A DNA stretch of 64,000 nucleotides from positions 14,879 to 78,878 of the forward strand of contig CAZGTD010000006.1 of the NCBI GenBank assembly GCA_964528425.1. Direction: 5' to 3'. The stretch is from UBA3263 sp964528425. Lineage in GTDB: Bacteria > Bacteroidota > Bacteroidia > Bacteroidales > Muribaculaceae. Shown here piece by piece: positions 40,507 to 50,554 of this stretch (position 1 is its first letter; the number at the start of each line of letters is the position of its first letter). Under the pieces are notes generated by a model. It did no database searches and was not told the DNA's origin. It worked only from the letters and a program-made list of their open reading frames with translations. Made by a program: the position numbers and the translations under genes.

Positions 40507-43500
40507 TTATTTAAGAATCAGACGGTTCGATTGAATATAAATGCCACGGCGGGGAGCAGAGATTACACGGCGACCCTGAAGGTCGTAGAGGGCGGCATCT
40601 GTTTGCTCTGGTGCGTGGAGTTCGCCTATGGCACCAAGTTCAGAGTCGGGAGTGTAGACTATGCGGACGTCGGCATCGGCCATAACGTTTCTCAGCGCAT
40701 CTTCGCCCTCAACCGCAGTAATCTGATAGCCTTTGCGGAAGGGAAGCTCAAGCACGTGGCGTTCGCCGGGAGTTGCATAACGCAGTGCGGTTCCGAGTTG
40801 AGTGCCGTGATTGTCGACATATGTAACGTTAACGCGATAGAGCGGCTGAGCCAAGAATTCATAAATTTCAATGGGGTGGCCGCTGCCGTTGGGCCAGCCA
40901 ACAAGGTCGAGGTTATCGAGGCCGTCCCAATACTGGCCGTTAGAACCGAGAACGGTCCAGTGGTCGTCTGAGTAGGTAAATGTGAAAGAGTCACCGACTT
41001 TTCCGACTTTGGCGGTTGTTGATTTTTCGAGGGAGCGGACGTATAGGTCGTTGCCCAGGTTGCGCACTTTAAACTTGTTGCCGTTGGCTTCGAGGGTCCA
41101 GGTAAATAGCGGCGACACATTCAGGGCCGACTTCGCACCGCTTACGGTGTTGGCGGCCGTTGCGCAGCGGAATGCGTGGCGGTCGGCATGGGCATCGCGA
41201 ATGAGATACGCTTTTCCCGCCTCAATAGCATCGAGCTTGCCGAGGGGCTGTTTCACGCCGAGAGCGGCAGTTGTGGAGTAGACGGTTTTAACAATGTAGG
41301 AGCCATCGGGCTGAGCTTCGGCATTGCCTATCTGTTCAAGAGTGAAACCGGGGAATTCCTGACCGACAACCTCTATTGGCCCGCTCATGGGGAAGGTAAC
41401 CGTGTGGATGTCGACGTAGGCTCCGTTTTCGGTTTGGCCAATGTAGGTTACGGTGCGCGCGGTACGGTTGTAGGTAATGGTCATACCTTCTGCCGATACC
41501 GGTTCGAAATTCTCGATTACGGGCGCTGATGCCATAATGTCGGCATCAGCGGGCAGGCCGCGCGAAGCCTTGAGCAATTCATTGCCTTCGGTGTCGATGC
41601 AGGTAACGGTAACGGGGCTGACTTCGGAGATTTCGAACCATGCACCCTGCTGGGGCGATACGCCCGAACCTTCATAGCGGTTTTCGCCGGCGCGAATAGT
41701 CTGAGCGGCGGTGGAGGCATCAGCGGGCACCATCCATAGGGGCAGGTCGTTGATAGCGAGCATTATGCCGCTGTTGAGGTCCGGCCGGGGCAACCATGCT
41801 TTGATTTCGCATGCGGTATTGCCGAGTTCGACGCCGCGGTTCATGCCTGAGATGGTGCCGTCCGAGAGGCCGGAAATAGCTTTTTCGGTGAAAGCGTTGC
41901 GGAGCTTGATGGTTGCGGTATCGCCGGCGGTGTTATACGTTGCGGCTTCAACGATCCACACTGTTTTGCCCCACGAGTCAGGAGCGTAGGCGAGCGACGT
42001 TGTTCCGTTGTCGGCCATAGTGGCGCCGGCAAAACCGTCGGCCACGCTCTTGAGCTCGATGGTCATTCCGGCCTTGAGCTGAGGCATGGTGTGGGGTGCG
42101 GGCTTGGCCGGTTCCTCGCGTTCAAGCATCCAGTAGGGAGAATAGAGGTAGCCGTTAAGGTCCAGGAGCTCGCGGTCGGCGCTCATGCGTTTCTGGAACG
42201 ATTCCCAGTTCTTATTGTTCTGCTGCGACCAACCAATTTCGGCGATAGCCAGAAGGCGGGGTAGAGCCAGATATTCCAGATATTCACGATAGCCTACACG
42301 TTCGGCCCAGAAGGTGCCCTGAACGCCGTAGGCGAGGTGTTTGTTTTTAGCCTTTAGGATTTCGGTGGTGAAGGGAATGGTCTGGTAAACGGATTTGACG
42401 TCGTCGCACTTATAGCCGTTTGCCGGCGGGTCGTCGGGATGCTGCGAGCGGTTGATGTAGAACGAGCCTTTGGTGTCGCTGCTCTTAGAAATGGGGGTAT
42501 AGATTGCGGGGAGTCCGAGCTGCGAGGCCTTGTTGACGGCACCTTCGGCTCCGGTCCAGCACCACACTGTTGCGCCGGTCTGCTTGATGAGTTCTTCGTT
42601 GGTTCCGCCGGCGGTTATCGACTCATTCCAAACGCCCAGGCGGCGCCCTTTGGATGCGGCATAATCGGCCAGATGTTTGGTAAAGTAGCTCTGGAGCTGG
42701 CGGGGGTGAGTCATATTTTCGCGCTGGTAGAGGGCTATGCACTCTTCATTTCCGCCGGTAACCTTGCCTTTGGCGTCGATTTTAACCCAGCCGCCCTCGG
42801 GGCATTCGTCGCCGCCAATGTGGATTATTTCGGAGGGGAAAATATCGATGAGCGCGTCAATAACGTCTTCGGCAAATTTCAGTGCGCCGGGGTTGGCCAG
42901 GTTGAGCACGTCGCTATAGATGCCGCCGGTCGAGGCTACGGAGTGGCCTCCGTTGGGGTTCAGCGAAAATTCGGGATAGGCGGTCATCAGGGCGCTGAGG
43001 TGGCCGGGCATTTCCACTTCGGGAATAATGTCGATATGGCGTTCGGCTGCGAATTCAACCAGGTCGCGCATTTCCTGTTGTGTATAATAATAAGGGCCGT
43101 AAGGTTTGTTGAGCCAATATTCGGTTTTGGTCCACATGTCAACAATCTGCACGTTGGGGGCAGTGGCGCCTACGGTTTGCAGGCGCGGGTAGTCGGGCAT
43201 TTCAAAGCGCCAGCCCTGGTCGTCGGTCAGATGCCAGTGGAATTTATTCATCTTATAGTAGCTCATCGCCTCAATCATGCGCTTTATGTCGTCGATGGGG
43301 AAGAAATGGCGCGAGCAGTCGAGCATGAAGCCGCGATATTCAAAGCGCGGTTCGTCGGTGATTTCGACTACGGGCAGGGAGTAAACTGCGTCGGGAGCGC
43401 CCTTGACTCCGGCCATAACGTTGGCCGGGAGCATTTTCTTCAGTGTCTGGAAGGCATAGTAGAGGCCGGCGGGCTCTCCGGCGCCAACGCTGACGCCGTC

Positions 43501-43818
43501 GGGGGTAACGCTGAGGGTGTAGCCGCCGACGGGCAGATTATCCGCAACGTCAACCCGGATATTGCCGGTTGCGTCGCTAACGCCTGTGGCTTCGAGGTCG
43601 GTTGCGCGGTTAAGGGCGGTTATAAACTTTTCAACCTCGTTTTCCAGAGGCATGTTGACCGCCGAGGTGCAGCTTACGGTAACCCCTTTTGGCAAAACGT
43701 ATTCACCATCTCCTACAACCATTTTCTTAGGAGCCGGAGTGAGGTTGACGAAGGTTTCGGCCGAAGCGGTCAGGCCGAGGGCAAGAATGAGCCCTGAAAG
43801 AATGCTTTTGGTTTTCAT
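40507..43818 (-). CDS. GH20 beta-N-acetylhexosaminidase, paralogue 3
   Basis: A 1103-residue secreted hexosaminidase removing terminal GlcNAc/GalNAc. Signal peptide, GH20b N-terminal domain, then the TIM-barrel with YKMNKFHWHLTDDQGWR and the catalytic pair D337-E338 in HIGGDECP. A long C-terminal beta-rich region with lectin-like modules ends in a sorting-like tail (LYDLQGRRVISAPRRGIYI). The ATG at 43818 is chosen because it starts the signal peptide and leaves a 1-bp gap to the previous stop; an upstream in-frame ATG lies inside the previous gene. It closely resembles paralogues 1 and 2 immediately upstream, so it arose by tandem duplication. Confidence 0.92.
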   Translation of the reverse strand: MKTKSILSGLILALGLTASAETFVNLTPAPKKMVVGDGEYVLPKGVTVSCTSAVNMPLENEVEKFITALNRATDLEATGVSDATGNIRVDVADNLPVGGYTLSVTPDGVSVGAGEPAGLYYAFQTLKKMLPANVMAGVKGAPDAVYSLPVVEITDEPRFEYRGFMLDCSRHFFPIDDIKRMIEAMSYYKMNKFHWHLTDDQGWRFEMPDYPRLQTVGATAPNVQIVDMWTKTEYWLNKPYGPYYYTQQEMRDLVEFAAERHIDIIPEVEMPGHLSALMTAYPEFSLNPNGGHSVASTGGIYSDVLNLANPGALKFAEDVIDALIDIFPSEIIHIGGDECPEGGWVKIDAKGKVTGGNEECIALYQRENMTHPRQLQSYFTKHLADYAASKGRRLGVWNESITAGGTNEELIKQTGATVWCWTGAEGAVNKASQLGLPAIYTPISKSSDTKGSFYINRSQHPDDPPANGYKCDDVKSVYQTIPFTTEILKAKNKHLAYGVQGTFWAERVGYREYLEYLALPRLLAIAEIGWSQQNNKNWESFQKRMSADRELLDLNGYLYSPYWMLEREEPAKPAPHTMPQLKAGMTIELKSVADGFAGATMADNGTTSLAYAPDSWGKTVWIVEAATYNTAGDTATIKLRNAFTEKAISGLSDGTISGMNRGVELGNTACEIKAWLPRPDLNSGIMLAINDLPLWMVPADASTAAQTIRAGENRYEGSGVSPQQGAWFEISEVSPVTVTCIDTEGNELLKASRGLPADADIMASAPVIENFEPVSAEGMTITYNRTARTVTYIGQTENGAYVDIHTVTFPMSGPIEVVGQEFPGFTLEQIGNAEAQPDGSYIVKTVYSTTAALGVKQPLGKLDAIEAGKAYLIRDAHADRHAFRCATAANTVSGAKSALNVSPLFTWTLEANGNKFKVRNLGNDLYVRSLEKSTTAKVGKVGDSFTFTYSDDHWTVLGSNGQYWDGLDNLDLVGWPNGSGHPIEIYEFLAQPLYRVNVTYVDNHGTQLGTALRYATPGERHVLELPFRKGYQITAVEGEDALRNVMADADVRIVYTPDSELGAIGELHAPEQTDAALYDLQGRRVISAPRRGIYIQSNRLILK

Positions 43819-43819
43819 G

Positions 43820-46069
43820 TCAGAATGATAAATAGGCCATGGCGGGGATGAAAATAACATCGGGTCCACCCTCTGCTATCAGGGTCCAGTAGCATGAGTG
43901 GGAGCCATCGGTCGGATTATTGTAGATGTTAACGTTGAAGCCTTGGGCGGCGGTGCCGGCATTCATGAACTGGTTATTGCCGGTGTCGTCGGAGTGGATA
44001 CCATACCAATGTGTGCCTCCGGTGTTGTTGCCGTAGTGTAGGTTCGAGAATGTAAACGACGAATTTTTCGCACCCGTCTGGTAAGTCCAGCGTCCGGCGG
44101 GGGTTTCTTCGGTGGGCGCACCGCGCAGCGAGCCCGTGGAGTCAGCTTTGCACACTATGGCATAGCGGCCGGGATAGCCCGGAGCTTCCTCGAAGCGGAA
44201 CCACTGGCGGTCATAGTCAGGATCGGTCTTTTGGGCTATTCGGTCGGTGGTGGTCAGAGTGCCGTCGGCGGTGAGTTCCCAAACGCGGCCGCCACGGGGC
44301 GATTCTGCATTGGAAACCACACGGTACCACACGCCTTTTTTCGGCATTTCCATCTCGGCGGCTGCTCCGGTTGGTGCAACGTAGCCTTCCATGTGGTAGG
44401 GCGAGTATTTGTAGTCGTTGAGGTCGAGCAGGGCGCGGTCGGCGCTCATGCGCTTCTGGAAAGATTCCCAGTTCTTGCCATCCTCCGGTGTCCAGCCGAT
44501 TTCGGCAATGGCGAGCAGGCGGGGTAGGGCGAGATATTCAAGATATTCGCGATCGGCCACACGCTCGGTCCAGAAGGTGCCCTGAACGCCCTTGCAGAGT
44601 TCGGGATGTTCAGCCAGGGCCTTTTCGGTGAAGGGCACGGTGGCGTAAACGGTTTTGACGTCGTCGCATTTATATCCGTTGGCCGGCGGGTCGTTGGGGT
44701 CTTGCGAGCGGTTTATGTAGAATGAGCCCTTGTTCGGGCCGCGTTTGCTGATGGGAGTGTAAACTACAGGCAGGCCCATGGATGTTGCCTGGTCGACGGC
44801 GGCATCGGGTCCGACCCAGCAGTAGATCAAGGCATCGGTGGAGCGCACCTTGTCGACGTCGGTTCCTTTGGCGGAGATTGCTTCATTCCAGAAAGCCACG
44901 CGGCGGCCTTTGGATTTAACATAGTCGCTGACTTCCTTGACGAAGTGGCTCTGAAGCTGGCGGGGATGAGTCATGTTGAGCTCTTTGTAGAGGGCTATGC
45001 ACTCGTCGTTGCCGCCGATAATGTTGCCCTCTTCGTCGATGCGCACCCAGTTGGTGTCGGGGCATTCGTCGCCGCCAATGTGAATTGTCGTGGCGGGGAA
45101 AATATCAATAAGGGCATCGCAGACGTCGCGAACGAACTGCATGGCGCCCGGGTTGGCAACGTTAAGCACATCGGCGTAGATACCGCCTGTAGTGGCAACG
45201 TTGTGTTCGCCGTCGGGATATGTTGAGAATTCCGGATAGGCTGCCATAACGGCCATTGTGTGGCCCGGCATGTCGACTTCAGGAATAACTTCAATATGGT
45301 GCTTGGCGGCGTAATCAACGATTTCGCGCAGCTGGTCCTGGGTGTAGTAGAAGGGACCGTAGGGCTTGTTGAGCCAGTATTCGGTTTTGGTATGGCGGTC
45401 AACTATGCGCACGTTATCGGCGGTTGCGCCCACGGTCTGGAGCTTCGGATAGTTGGGCATTTCAATGCGCCAGCCCTGGTCGTCGGTCAGGTGCCAGTGG
45501 AACTTATTCATTTTGTAGTAGCTCATCAGGTCGATTAAGCGCTTGATTTCGTCAACGTTGAAGAAATGGCGCGACACGTCGAGCATGAACCCGCGATATT
45601 CCAGGCGGGGCTCGTCGTTGATGGCCACCACCGGCAGCTCGTATGCGCCGGTACGGTGAACTCCGGCCATTACGTTGACCGGCAGGAGCTTTTTGATAGT
45701 CTGGAATCCGAAATAGAGACCCGCGGGTTTGGAAGCCGCCAGGGTTATACCCTTTTTGGTCACGTCGAGGCGATAGCCTTCGGGGGCGATTGCCGGGTCA
45801 ACGGTGACGGTAAGGTTGGCTTTGGCCTTGTTGACGGTGCGGGCATTGAGTCCGGTGGCGGCGTTGAGGGCCTCGACAAAGCGGGTTGCCTCAACTGCCA
45901 TCGAATCGGGCAGGTTTTTGACTGCCACGGTCATTTTTGCCGGGAGTTTATACTGGCCCTCGCCAACGGTCATTTCTTTCGGCGCAGGGGTCAGGTTAAT
46001 GAACTCGGCAGCCGATATTCCGGCCCAGGCTGTCAGGGCCATGCATAATGTTGCAATAAACTTTTTCAT
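43820..46069 (-). CDS. GH20 beta-N-acetylhexosaminidase, paralogue 2 (short form)
   Basis: A 749-residue secreted hexosaminidase with signal peptide (MKKFIATLCMALTAWAGISA), GH20b domain and GH20 barrel. The catalytic D334-E335 lie in HIGGDECP, and the WHLTDDQGW motif is intact. After the barrel it has one lectin-like module (GVWYRVVSNAESPRGGRVWE...) and then stops, without the long C-terminal region or sorting-like tail of paralogues 1 and 3. It may be released differently or retained in the periplasm. The start overlaps the stop of paralogue 1 by 4 bp; the stop is 1 bp from the start of paralogue 3. Confidence 0.92.
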   Translation of the reverse strand: MKKFIATLCMALTAWAGISAAEFINLTPAPKEMTVGEGQYKLPAKMTVAVKNLPDSMAVEATRFVEALNAATGLNARTVNKAKANLTVTVDPAIAPEGYRLDVTKKGITLAASKPAGLYFGFQTIKKLLPVNVMAGVHRTGAYELPVVAINDEPRLEYRGFMLDVSRHFFNVDEIKRLIDLMSYYKMNKFHWHLTDDQGWRIEMPNYPKLQTVGATADNVRIVDRHTKTEYWLNKPYGPFYYTQDQLREIVDYAAKHHIEVIPEVDMPGHTMAVMAAYPEFSTYPDGEHNVATTGGIYADVLNVANPGAMQFVRDVCDALIDIFPATTIHIGGDECPDTNWVRIDEEGNIIGGNDECIALYKELNMTHPRQLQSHFVKEVSDYVKSKGRRVAFWNEAISAKGTDVDKVRSTDALIYCWVGPDAAVDQATSMGLPVVYTPISKRGPNKGSFYINRSQDPNDPPANGYKCDDVKTVYATVPFTEKALAEHPELCKGVQGTFWTERVADREYLEYLALPRLLAIAEIGWTPEDGKNWESFQKRMSADRALLDLNDYKYSPYHMEGYVAPTGAAAEMEMPKKGVWYRVVSNAESPRGGRVWELTADGTLTTTDRIAQKTDPDYDRQWFRFEEAPGYPGRYAIVCKADSTGSLRGAPTEETPAGRWTYQTGAKNSSFTFSNLHYGNNTGGTHWYGIHSDDTGNNQFMNAGTAAQGFNVNIYNNPTDGSHSCYWTLIAEGGPDVIFIPAMAYLSF

Positions 46070-49000
46070 TTAACGAGGGTTTTAACGCCGTTAATAATAT
46101 AGATTCCGGGGCGGGAAATATAGTTCAGTTTGCGACCGTTGAGGTCATAGATGCCTTCGGGTGAGTTCGCGGGGGATGTTGCGATTTCATCGAGGGCCGA
46201 CTCGGTGGAGTAATCAACCGTTATGGTTTTGTGGCCGTAGATGCTGTCGAGATTATCGTTGCCGGTAATGTTGGTCAGGAATTTGCCGGGGCGTGAGTTG
46301 GCTGCAAACATATAGCTTGCGCCGGCAGCTACAGTAACGGTTTTGCGAGCGAATTCCCGGCCGTCGAGCTGCTCGATAACCGTAATGTTATAGTAGGGGT
46401 TGAACTCGGCAATGTTGTAAACCTTAATCTGGTGGCCCGGGCTATCCCAGCCAACAAGGGTCAGGTCTTCGTTGCCGTCCCAGGCGAGATTGGAGCCGCT
46501 TTTATCGGTGATTGTCCAGTAGCCGCCCTGGTTGTACTTGAAGGCAAACGGATTGGGCGTCTCGCCAACGGTTGCGGTTACGCTTCGTTTGAGCGGCTGA
46601 ATGTAGAGGCCCGAAGCGGGATTTTGAACGTTGAAATTCGAGCCGTTGGCCTCAAGAGTCCATACGAAGGCAGGCGATGCGGGCTGGGCATTGCGCACGC
46701 CTCCGACGCCGGAACCGACAACCCCGCGGAATGCATGGCGGTCAGTGTGGGTGTCTTCAATGGCGTACCAAGCGCCTTCTTTAACGGCTGAAACCGGTTC
46801 GCCAAGCAGGGCGATGCCGCCAAGAGCGTCGGTCGAGTAGATGAACACCGCCGTGTCGCCGCTGACGGGGCCGTTTTTAACAAATGTCAGGTAGGGACGT
46901 TCGGGGGCCACAGGGGCGAATTCCTCACCGGCCGGGCGGGTTGTCTTAACCGTTTCCCAGCAGCGGCCCTGTTCGTCAACGAGTTTGAAGATGGCGTCGT
47001 TGGTTATCCGTTTTACCTGTACGGTTACGTTGGTATGGCCGTTTTCGGTGTCGCCTATGGTGTGGGCAACATAGCTAAAGTGCTCGAACGGTATTTCGGC
47101 AGGCACTTCGGCGTCAGCGTCGGGCGAGTAGAAGTAGTAGGTGCCGACTTCGTTTTCACCCTCCATGGCAGTAAGCTTCATGGCCGTTGAAACGAAGTTG
47201 AGGGCCCATCCGGCAGCTTGCTGCAGGGGCGCGCCTTCGCGGGCGTTGACACCATTGGCCTCAACAATCGAGTTCGCGCCGAGAGCAAAGAGGCGTTTGC
47301 CGCCTACGCTAATGAAATATTCGTTTTGCCCTTCTGATGCGCGGGCCACGCTAACGGTTGCCGCCTTGGAGGCGTCGGCGGTGAAAAGTACGTCGTGGCC
47401 GCCATTATTGCCGAAGTGAGCCTCAAAGCCTATGCCTTGGGTTGTTGAGCGTGCGTTTTCTGACACTCCGGAGATATAAAGTCCGGTTGCACTGTTGCGC
47501 AACGTGACAGCTTGAGTATTGTTGGCGGTGTTATATTCTCCGGCGGTCAGTTCCCAGCCTGTAGCGCCGGTTACACCGTTGGCAACAGTTTCCAGTTCTC
47601 CACTCACAACGGCCAGCGGGCCGCGGTCGGCACTGCTGGTAAAGGTGTAAACGCCCGATGCCAGCGGCGAGAAGGGAATTCCGGTTTGGGCGGTTTGCGG
47701 TTCATAGCCTTCGAGGTGGAAGAGCCACATGCCGCCGTTGCCGTCGACGGGGTTGTTCCAGTTATTTACCGTTTGCTTCTGGCCGGCCTGGGCGCAGTTG
47801 AGATACCAGTCGCTGCCTTTATCGGAGCGGATGGTAAGGATTGACCCGAGTTCGGAGCTGGCGTATTGATCGCCGAGCACGAAGTTATAGTATTTCTTGG
47901 AGTAATCGTAGTTCCACGCGGCCGATACGCTTGAGCCTTGCATTGCCGGATTAACCGAGCCGTCGGGTGCCGTGCGGTTAACCATAGCGTATTTTCCGGA
48001 GCCGTCGGGGTCGGCTTCGAAAGTCCAGTACTGATAGTCATAGTCGGCGGCGCCTTCGGCAGCTTGAACGTTGGTCCACAGGCGGCCTGCAGTCGCGCTT
48101 TTTTCGGCAATCAGCGGGCATCCGTCGTGAACGAGCTCTATGCAGCGGTCTTTGCGTGCGGCATCTTGGGAGGCCTGGGTTATCAACCGATAGAATTTTC
48201 CGGCTTCGGGCATCATGTCGGCATTGCGGTTGCTGGCGTAGTGGCGGCCATAGGTGTAGTTGCCCAGGTCAAGCAGTTTGGTGTCGAGGTTAAAACGGTT
48301 TTTAAAGTCGTTGAAGTTCTTTTTCGATTGGGGTGACCAGCCGGTTTCGGCAACTGCTATCATGCGGGGCAGGGCATTGTATTCCAGGTGTTTTGGCTCG
48401 GAAATATATTCTGTCCAGAGATTGCAGTTAACGCCGTAGTAGAGTTCCTTTTTCGAAGCTTCGTAGTCGGGGGTGGCGTTATAGACGGTTTCCAGAGTGA
48501 TGGGATAGCCCATGGCAACCGGTTCATCGGAGCCGCCCCATTGAGCGTAGTCGAGGTAGTAGTGGCTGGTCGAGCACCACACGGAGCGAAGGCCGAGGTC
48601 GGCTGCCTGTTTCGACGGGTTATTTGCCGCTCCGGCGTTGAGCCAGGCATAGATAAGAATGTCGGCATCCTTGGCCAGCTGCTTATCGGCGCCGGCGGTT
48701 GTTATGATTTCGTTCCAGCAAATGAGCTTGCGGTTATCTTTTTTAGCGTATTCGGCGAGTTCCTTAACCATCCAGTTCTGGATTGCGCGGTCGGACGATA
48801 GGCCGTATTCTTTTTTAAATGCCTGACAGGCGGGAGATTTTTCCCAGGCGGAAGTGGGGCATTCGTCGCCACCGATATGGATGTATTCGTAGGGGAAGAT
48901 GTCGGCCAGATAGTCGATAACATCCTTGAGGAACTGCATTACCGCAGGATTGGAAATATCGAGAATGTCGGATGAAACGCCGGGCCAGTAGCGGACGGGG

Positions 49001-49854
49001 TGTTCGCTCTCTGGGGTGGTTGAGAATTCCGGATACGCGGCGATTGCGCATTGCATATGGCCGGGCATGTCGACTTCGGGGCATACTTCAATATGGCGTT
49101 CCTTGGCGTAGTCAACAATTTCGCGTAACTGGTCAACAGTGTAGTAATAAGGGCCGTAGAGCTCGTTGGTCAGGTATTTGGCGTGGTTGTCGAAGTCCCA
49201 CCAGTAGGAGTTTTTAGCTGCGGCAACTTCTGTTGTCAGTTTCGGATATTTTGGCATTTCCATGCGCCAGCCCTGGTCGTCGGTCAGGTGCCAGTGCAGG
49301 CGGTTCATTTTGTAAACCGCCATGATGTCGATCATTTTTTTGATTTCATCAACGTCGAAGAAATGGCGGGCCACGTCGATTTCCAGGCCGCGCCACGGGT
49401 AGCGCGGCTCATCGTTGATTGTCAATGCCGGAAGCGAGTAGGGGCCGGGGGCATACTTGCCGAGAATTACATTTGCCGGCATGATTTTCATGATGGTCTG
49501 GAATGCGTAGTAGAGGCCGGCGGGAGTTTTTGCCTCGATATTGACGCCATCGGCGGTAACGGTCAGTTTATAGCCTTCGTCGGCCAGCGCGGAATTGCTG
49601 CTTACGTTTATGAGGCCATTGGAGCCTTCGTTGACCTTAATGCCGGTAGCTGTTGAAAAAGTTTTGGCAAATTTGGTTATTTCTGCCTGCATCGATGCCG
49701 GAAGGCTGTTGCCGCTAACGGTTACGGTTTCAGGAAAAACGAGCTCGCCCGACCCCATGGTTATTTGTTTCGGCTGGGGAGTGAGGTTCACTGTGGAGGC
49801 TGCCGACGCCGAGAATGCCATTACCGCAGCAATGGCCAGAAGTTTGAATTTCAT
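46066..49854 (-). CDS. GH20 beta-N-acetylhexosaminidase, paralogue 1 (long form)
   Basis: A 1262-residue secreted enzyme. Signal peptide (MKFKLLAIAAVMAFSASA), GH20b domain, GH20 barrel with the catalytic D330-E331 in HIGGDECP and WHLTDDQGW. Several beta-rich accessory modules follow, including FYRLITQASQDAARKDRCIE (lectin-like) and a region near FVWTLEANGSNFNVQNPASG. It ends in a sorting-like tail (IYDLNGRKLNYISRPGIYI). It differs most from paralogues 2 and 3, for example by having YWPGVSSDILD where they read TGGIYxDVLN, which suggests a different glycan preference. First of three tandem GH20 genes; 21 bp behind a small sorting-domain gene. Confidence 0.93.
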   Translation of the reverse strand: MKFKLLAIAAVMAFSASAASTVNLTPQPKQITMGSGELVFPETVTVSGNSLPASMQAEITKFAKTFSTATGIKVNEGSNGLINVSSNSALADEGYKLTVTADGVNIEAKTPAGLYYAFQTIMKIMPANVILGKYAPGPYSLPALTINDEPRYPWRGLEIDVARHFFDVDEIKKMIDIMAVYKMNRLHWHLTDDQGWRMEMPKYPKLTTEVAAAKNSYWWDFDNHAKYLTNELYGPYYYTVDQLREIVDYAKERHIEVCPEVDMPGHMQCAIAAYPEFSTTPESEHPVRYWPGVSSDILDISNPAVMQFLKDVIDYLADIFPYEYIHIGGDECPTSAWEKSPACQAFKKEYGLSSDRAIQNWMVKELAEYAKKDNRKLICWNEIITTAGADKQLAKDADILIYAWLNAGAANNPSKQAADLGLRSVWCSTSHYYLDYAQWGGSDEPVAMGYPITLETVYNATPDYEASKKELYYGVNCNLWTEYISEPKHLEYNALPRMIAVAETGWSPQSKKNFNDFKNRFNLDTKLLDLGNYTYGRHYASNRNADMMPEAGKFYRLITQASQDAARKDRCIELVHDGCPLIAEKSATAGRLWTNVQAAEGAADYDYQYWTFEADPDGSGKYAMVNRTAPDGSVNPAMQGSSVSAAWNYDYSKKYYNFVLGDQYASSELGSILTIRSDKGSDWYLNCAQAGQKQTVNNWNNPVDGNGGMWLFHLEGYEPQTAQTGIPFSPLASGVYTFTSSADRGPLAVVSGELETVANGVTGATGWELTAGEYNTANNTQAVTLRNSATGLYISGVSENARSTTQGIGFEAHFGNNGGHDVLFTADASKAATVSVARASEGQNEYFISVGGKRLFALGANSIVEANGVNAREGAPLQQAAGWALNFVSTAMKLTAMEGENEVGTYYFYSPDADAEVPAEIPFEHFSYVAHTIGDTENGHTNVTVQVKRITNDAIFKLVDEQGRCWETVKTTRPAGEEFAPVAPERPYLTFVKNGPVSGDTAVFIYSTDALGGIALLGEPVSAVKEGAWYAIEDTHTDRHAFRGVVGSGVGGVRNAQPASPAFVWTLEANGSNFNVQNPASGLYIQPLKRSVTATVGETPNPFAFKYNQGGYWTITDKSGSNLAWDGNEDLTLVGWDSPGHQIKVYNIAEFNPYYNITVIEQLDGREFARKTVTVAAGASYMFAANSRPGKFLTNITGNDNLDSIYGHKTITVDYSTESALDEIATSPANSPEGIYDLNGRKLNYISRPGIYIINGVKTLVK

Positions 49855-49875
49855 GATATTGATTGGTTGAGGAGG

Positions 49876-50538
49876 TTATTTGAGGATTACCTTGCCGGTT
49901 TGATTGCCGCAGCGGTAAACGTAGACCCCGGCGGGAATGTTGCCCAGATAGATGTTGCCGCCGGTCGACAGAACGCGGTTATAAACCTGGCGGCCGCTGA
50001 TGTTATAAAGCGTGAATGCTTCGGCAGAGTTGAGGCTATAGCTGAGGTTGCGGCCCGAGAAGCGCAGACTTCCGGAAGGTACCTTAACGGCGTTGATGGC
50101 GCCGGTTTCGGTTGTTAGGAAGTTAACCGTGAATGAAACTGTTTCATCGCCGTCGGTAACGGTAACATCAACTACTACGGGCTGAGCGATTTTTTCATAC
50201 AGTTCCATGTCAATCTGAATCAACACCGTGCGACCGGCGGAATACTCTTTAGAGCGGGTAAAGGGCGCCGCAGTCAGCATTTCGCATTGCTCCGAAAGTC
50301 CGCAGAATTTTACCACATCTGGCACCGACGCGGAAGCGGTTACAGAATAGGTTCCCGACTTGTTGGTCTGCAACTTGAGTTCGGGGTCCCAGATGAATTC
50401 CCCATCGTCTTCAATGTAGCCGCAGTTTATGGTGGCGCCGTTTGCAACCGGGCCTTGCGAGCTGCTGACCGTGAAGTTCTGGGCGGAAGCCAGCAGGGCT
50501 CCGCAGAACATCATGATTGATGTAAAAAATAGTTTCAT
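49876..50538 (-). CDS. Small secreted protein with C-terminal sorting-like domain
   Basis: A 220-residue protein: signal peptide (MKLFFTSIMMFCGALLASA), a beta-rich domain of about 120 residues with three cysteines, and a C-terminal type IX sorting-like domain (LYNISGRQVYNRVL...IPAGVYVYRCGNQTGKVILK). No catalytic motif is seen and the central domain is not recognised. It sits between the Omp28-type lipoprotein and the first GH20 gene with 16- and 21-bp gaps, so it is part of the same transcript. Confidence 0.75.
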   Translation of the reverse strand: MKLFFTSIMMFCGALLASAQNFTVSSSQGPVANGATINCGYIEDDGEFIWDPELKLQTNKSGTYSVTASASVPDVVKFCGLSEQCEMLTAAPFTRSKEYSAGRTVLIQIDMELYEKIAQPVVVDVTVTDGDETVSFTVNFLTTETGAINAVKVPSGSLRFSGRNLSYSLNSAEAFTLYNISGRQVYNRVLSTGGNIYLGNIPAGVYVYRCGNQTGKVILK

Positions 50539-50554
50539 AAGCGCTTATGATTGT

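Noticed and set aside
42439..43797. 452-residue open frame antisense to GH20 paralogue 3
   Set aside because: The sense frame has a signal peptide, HIGGDECP and clear paralogues; the antisense frame shows no family resemblance.
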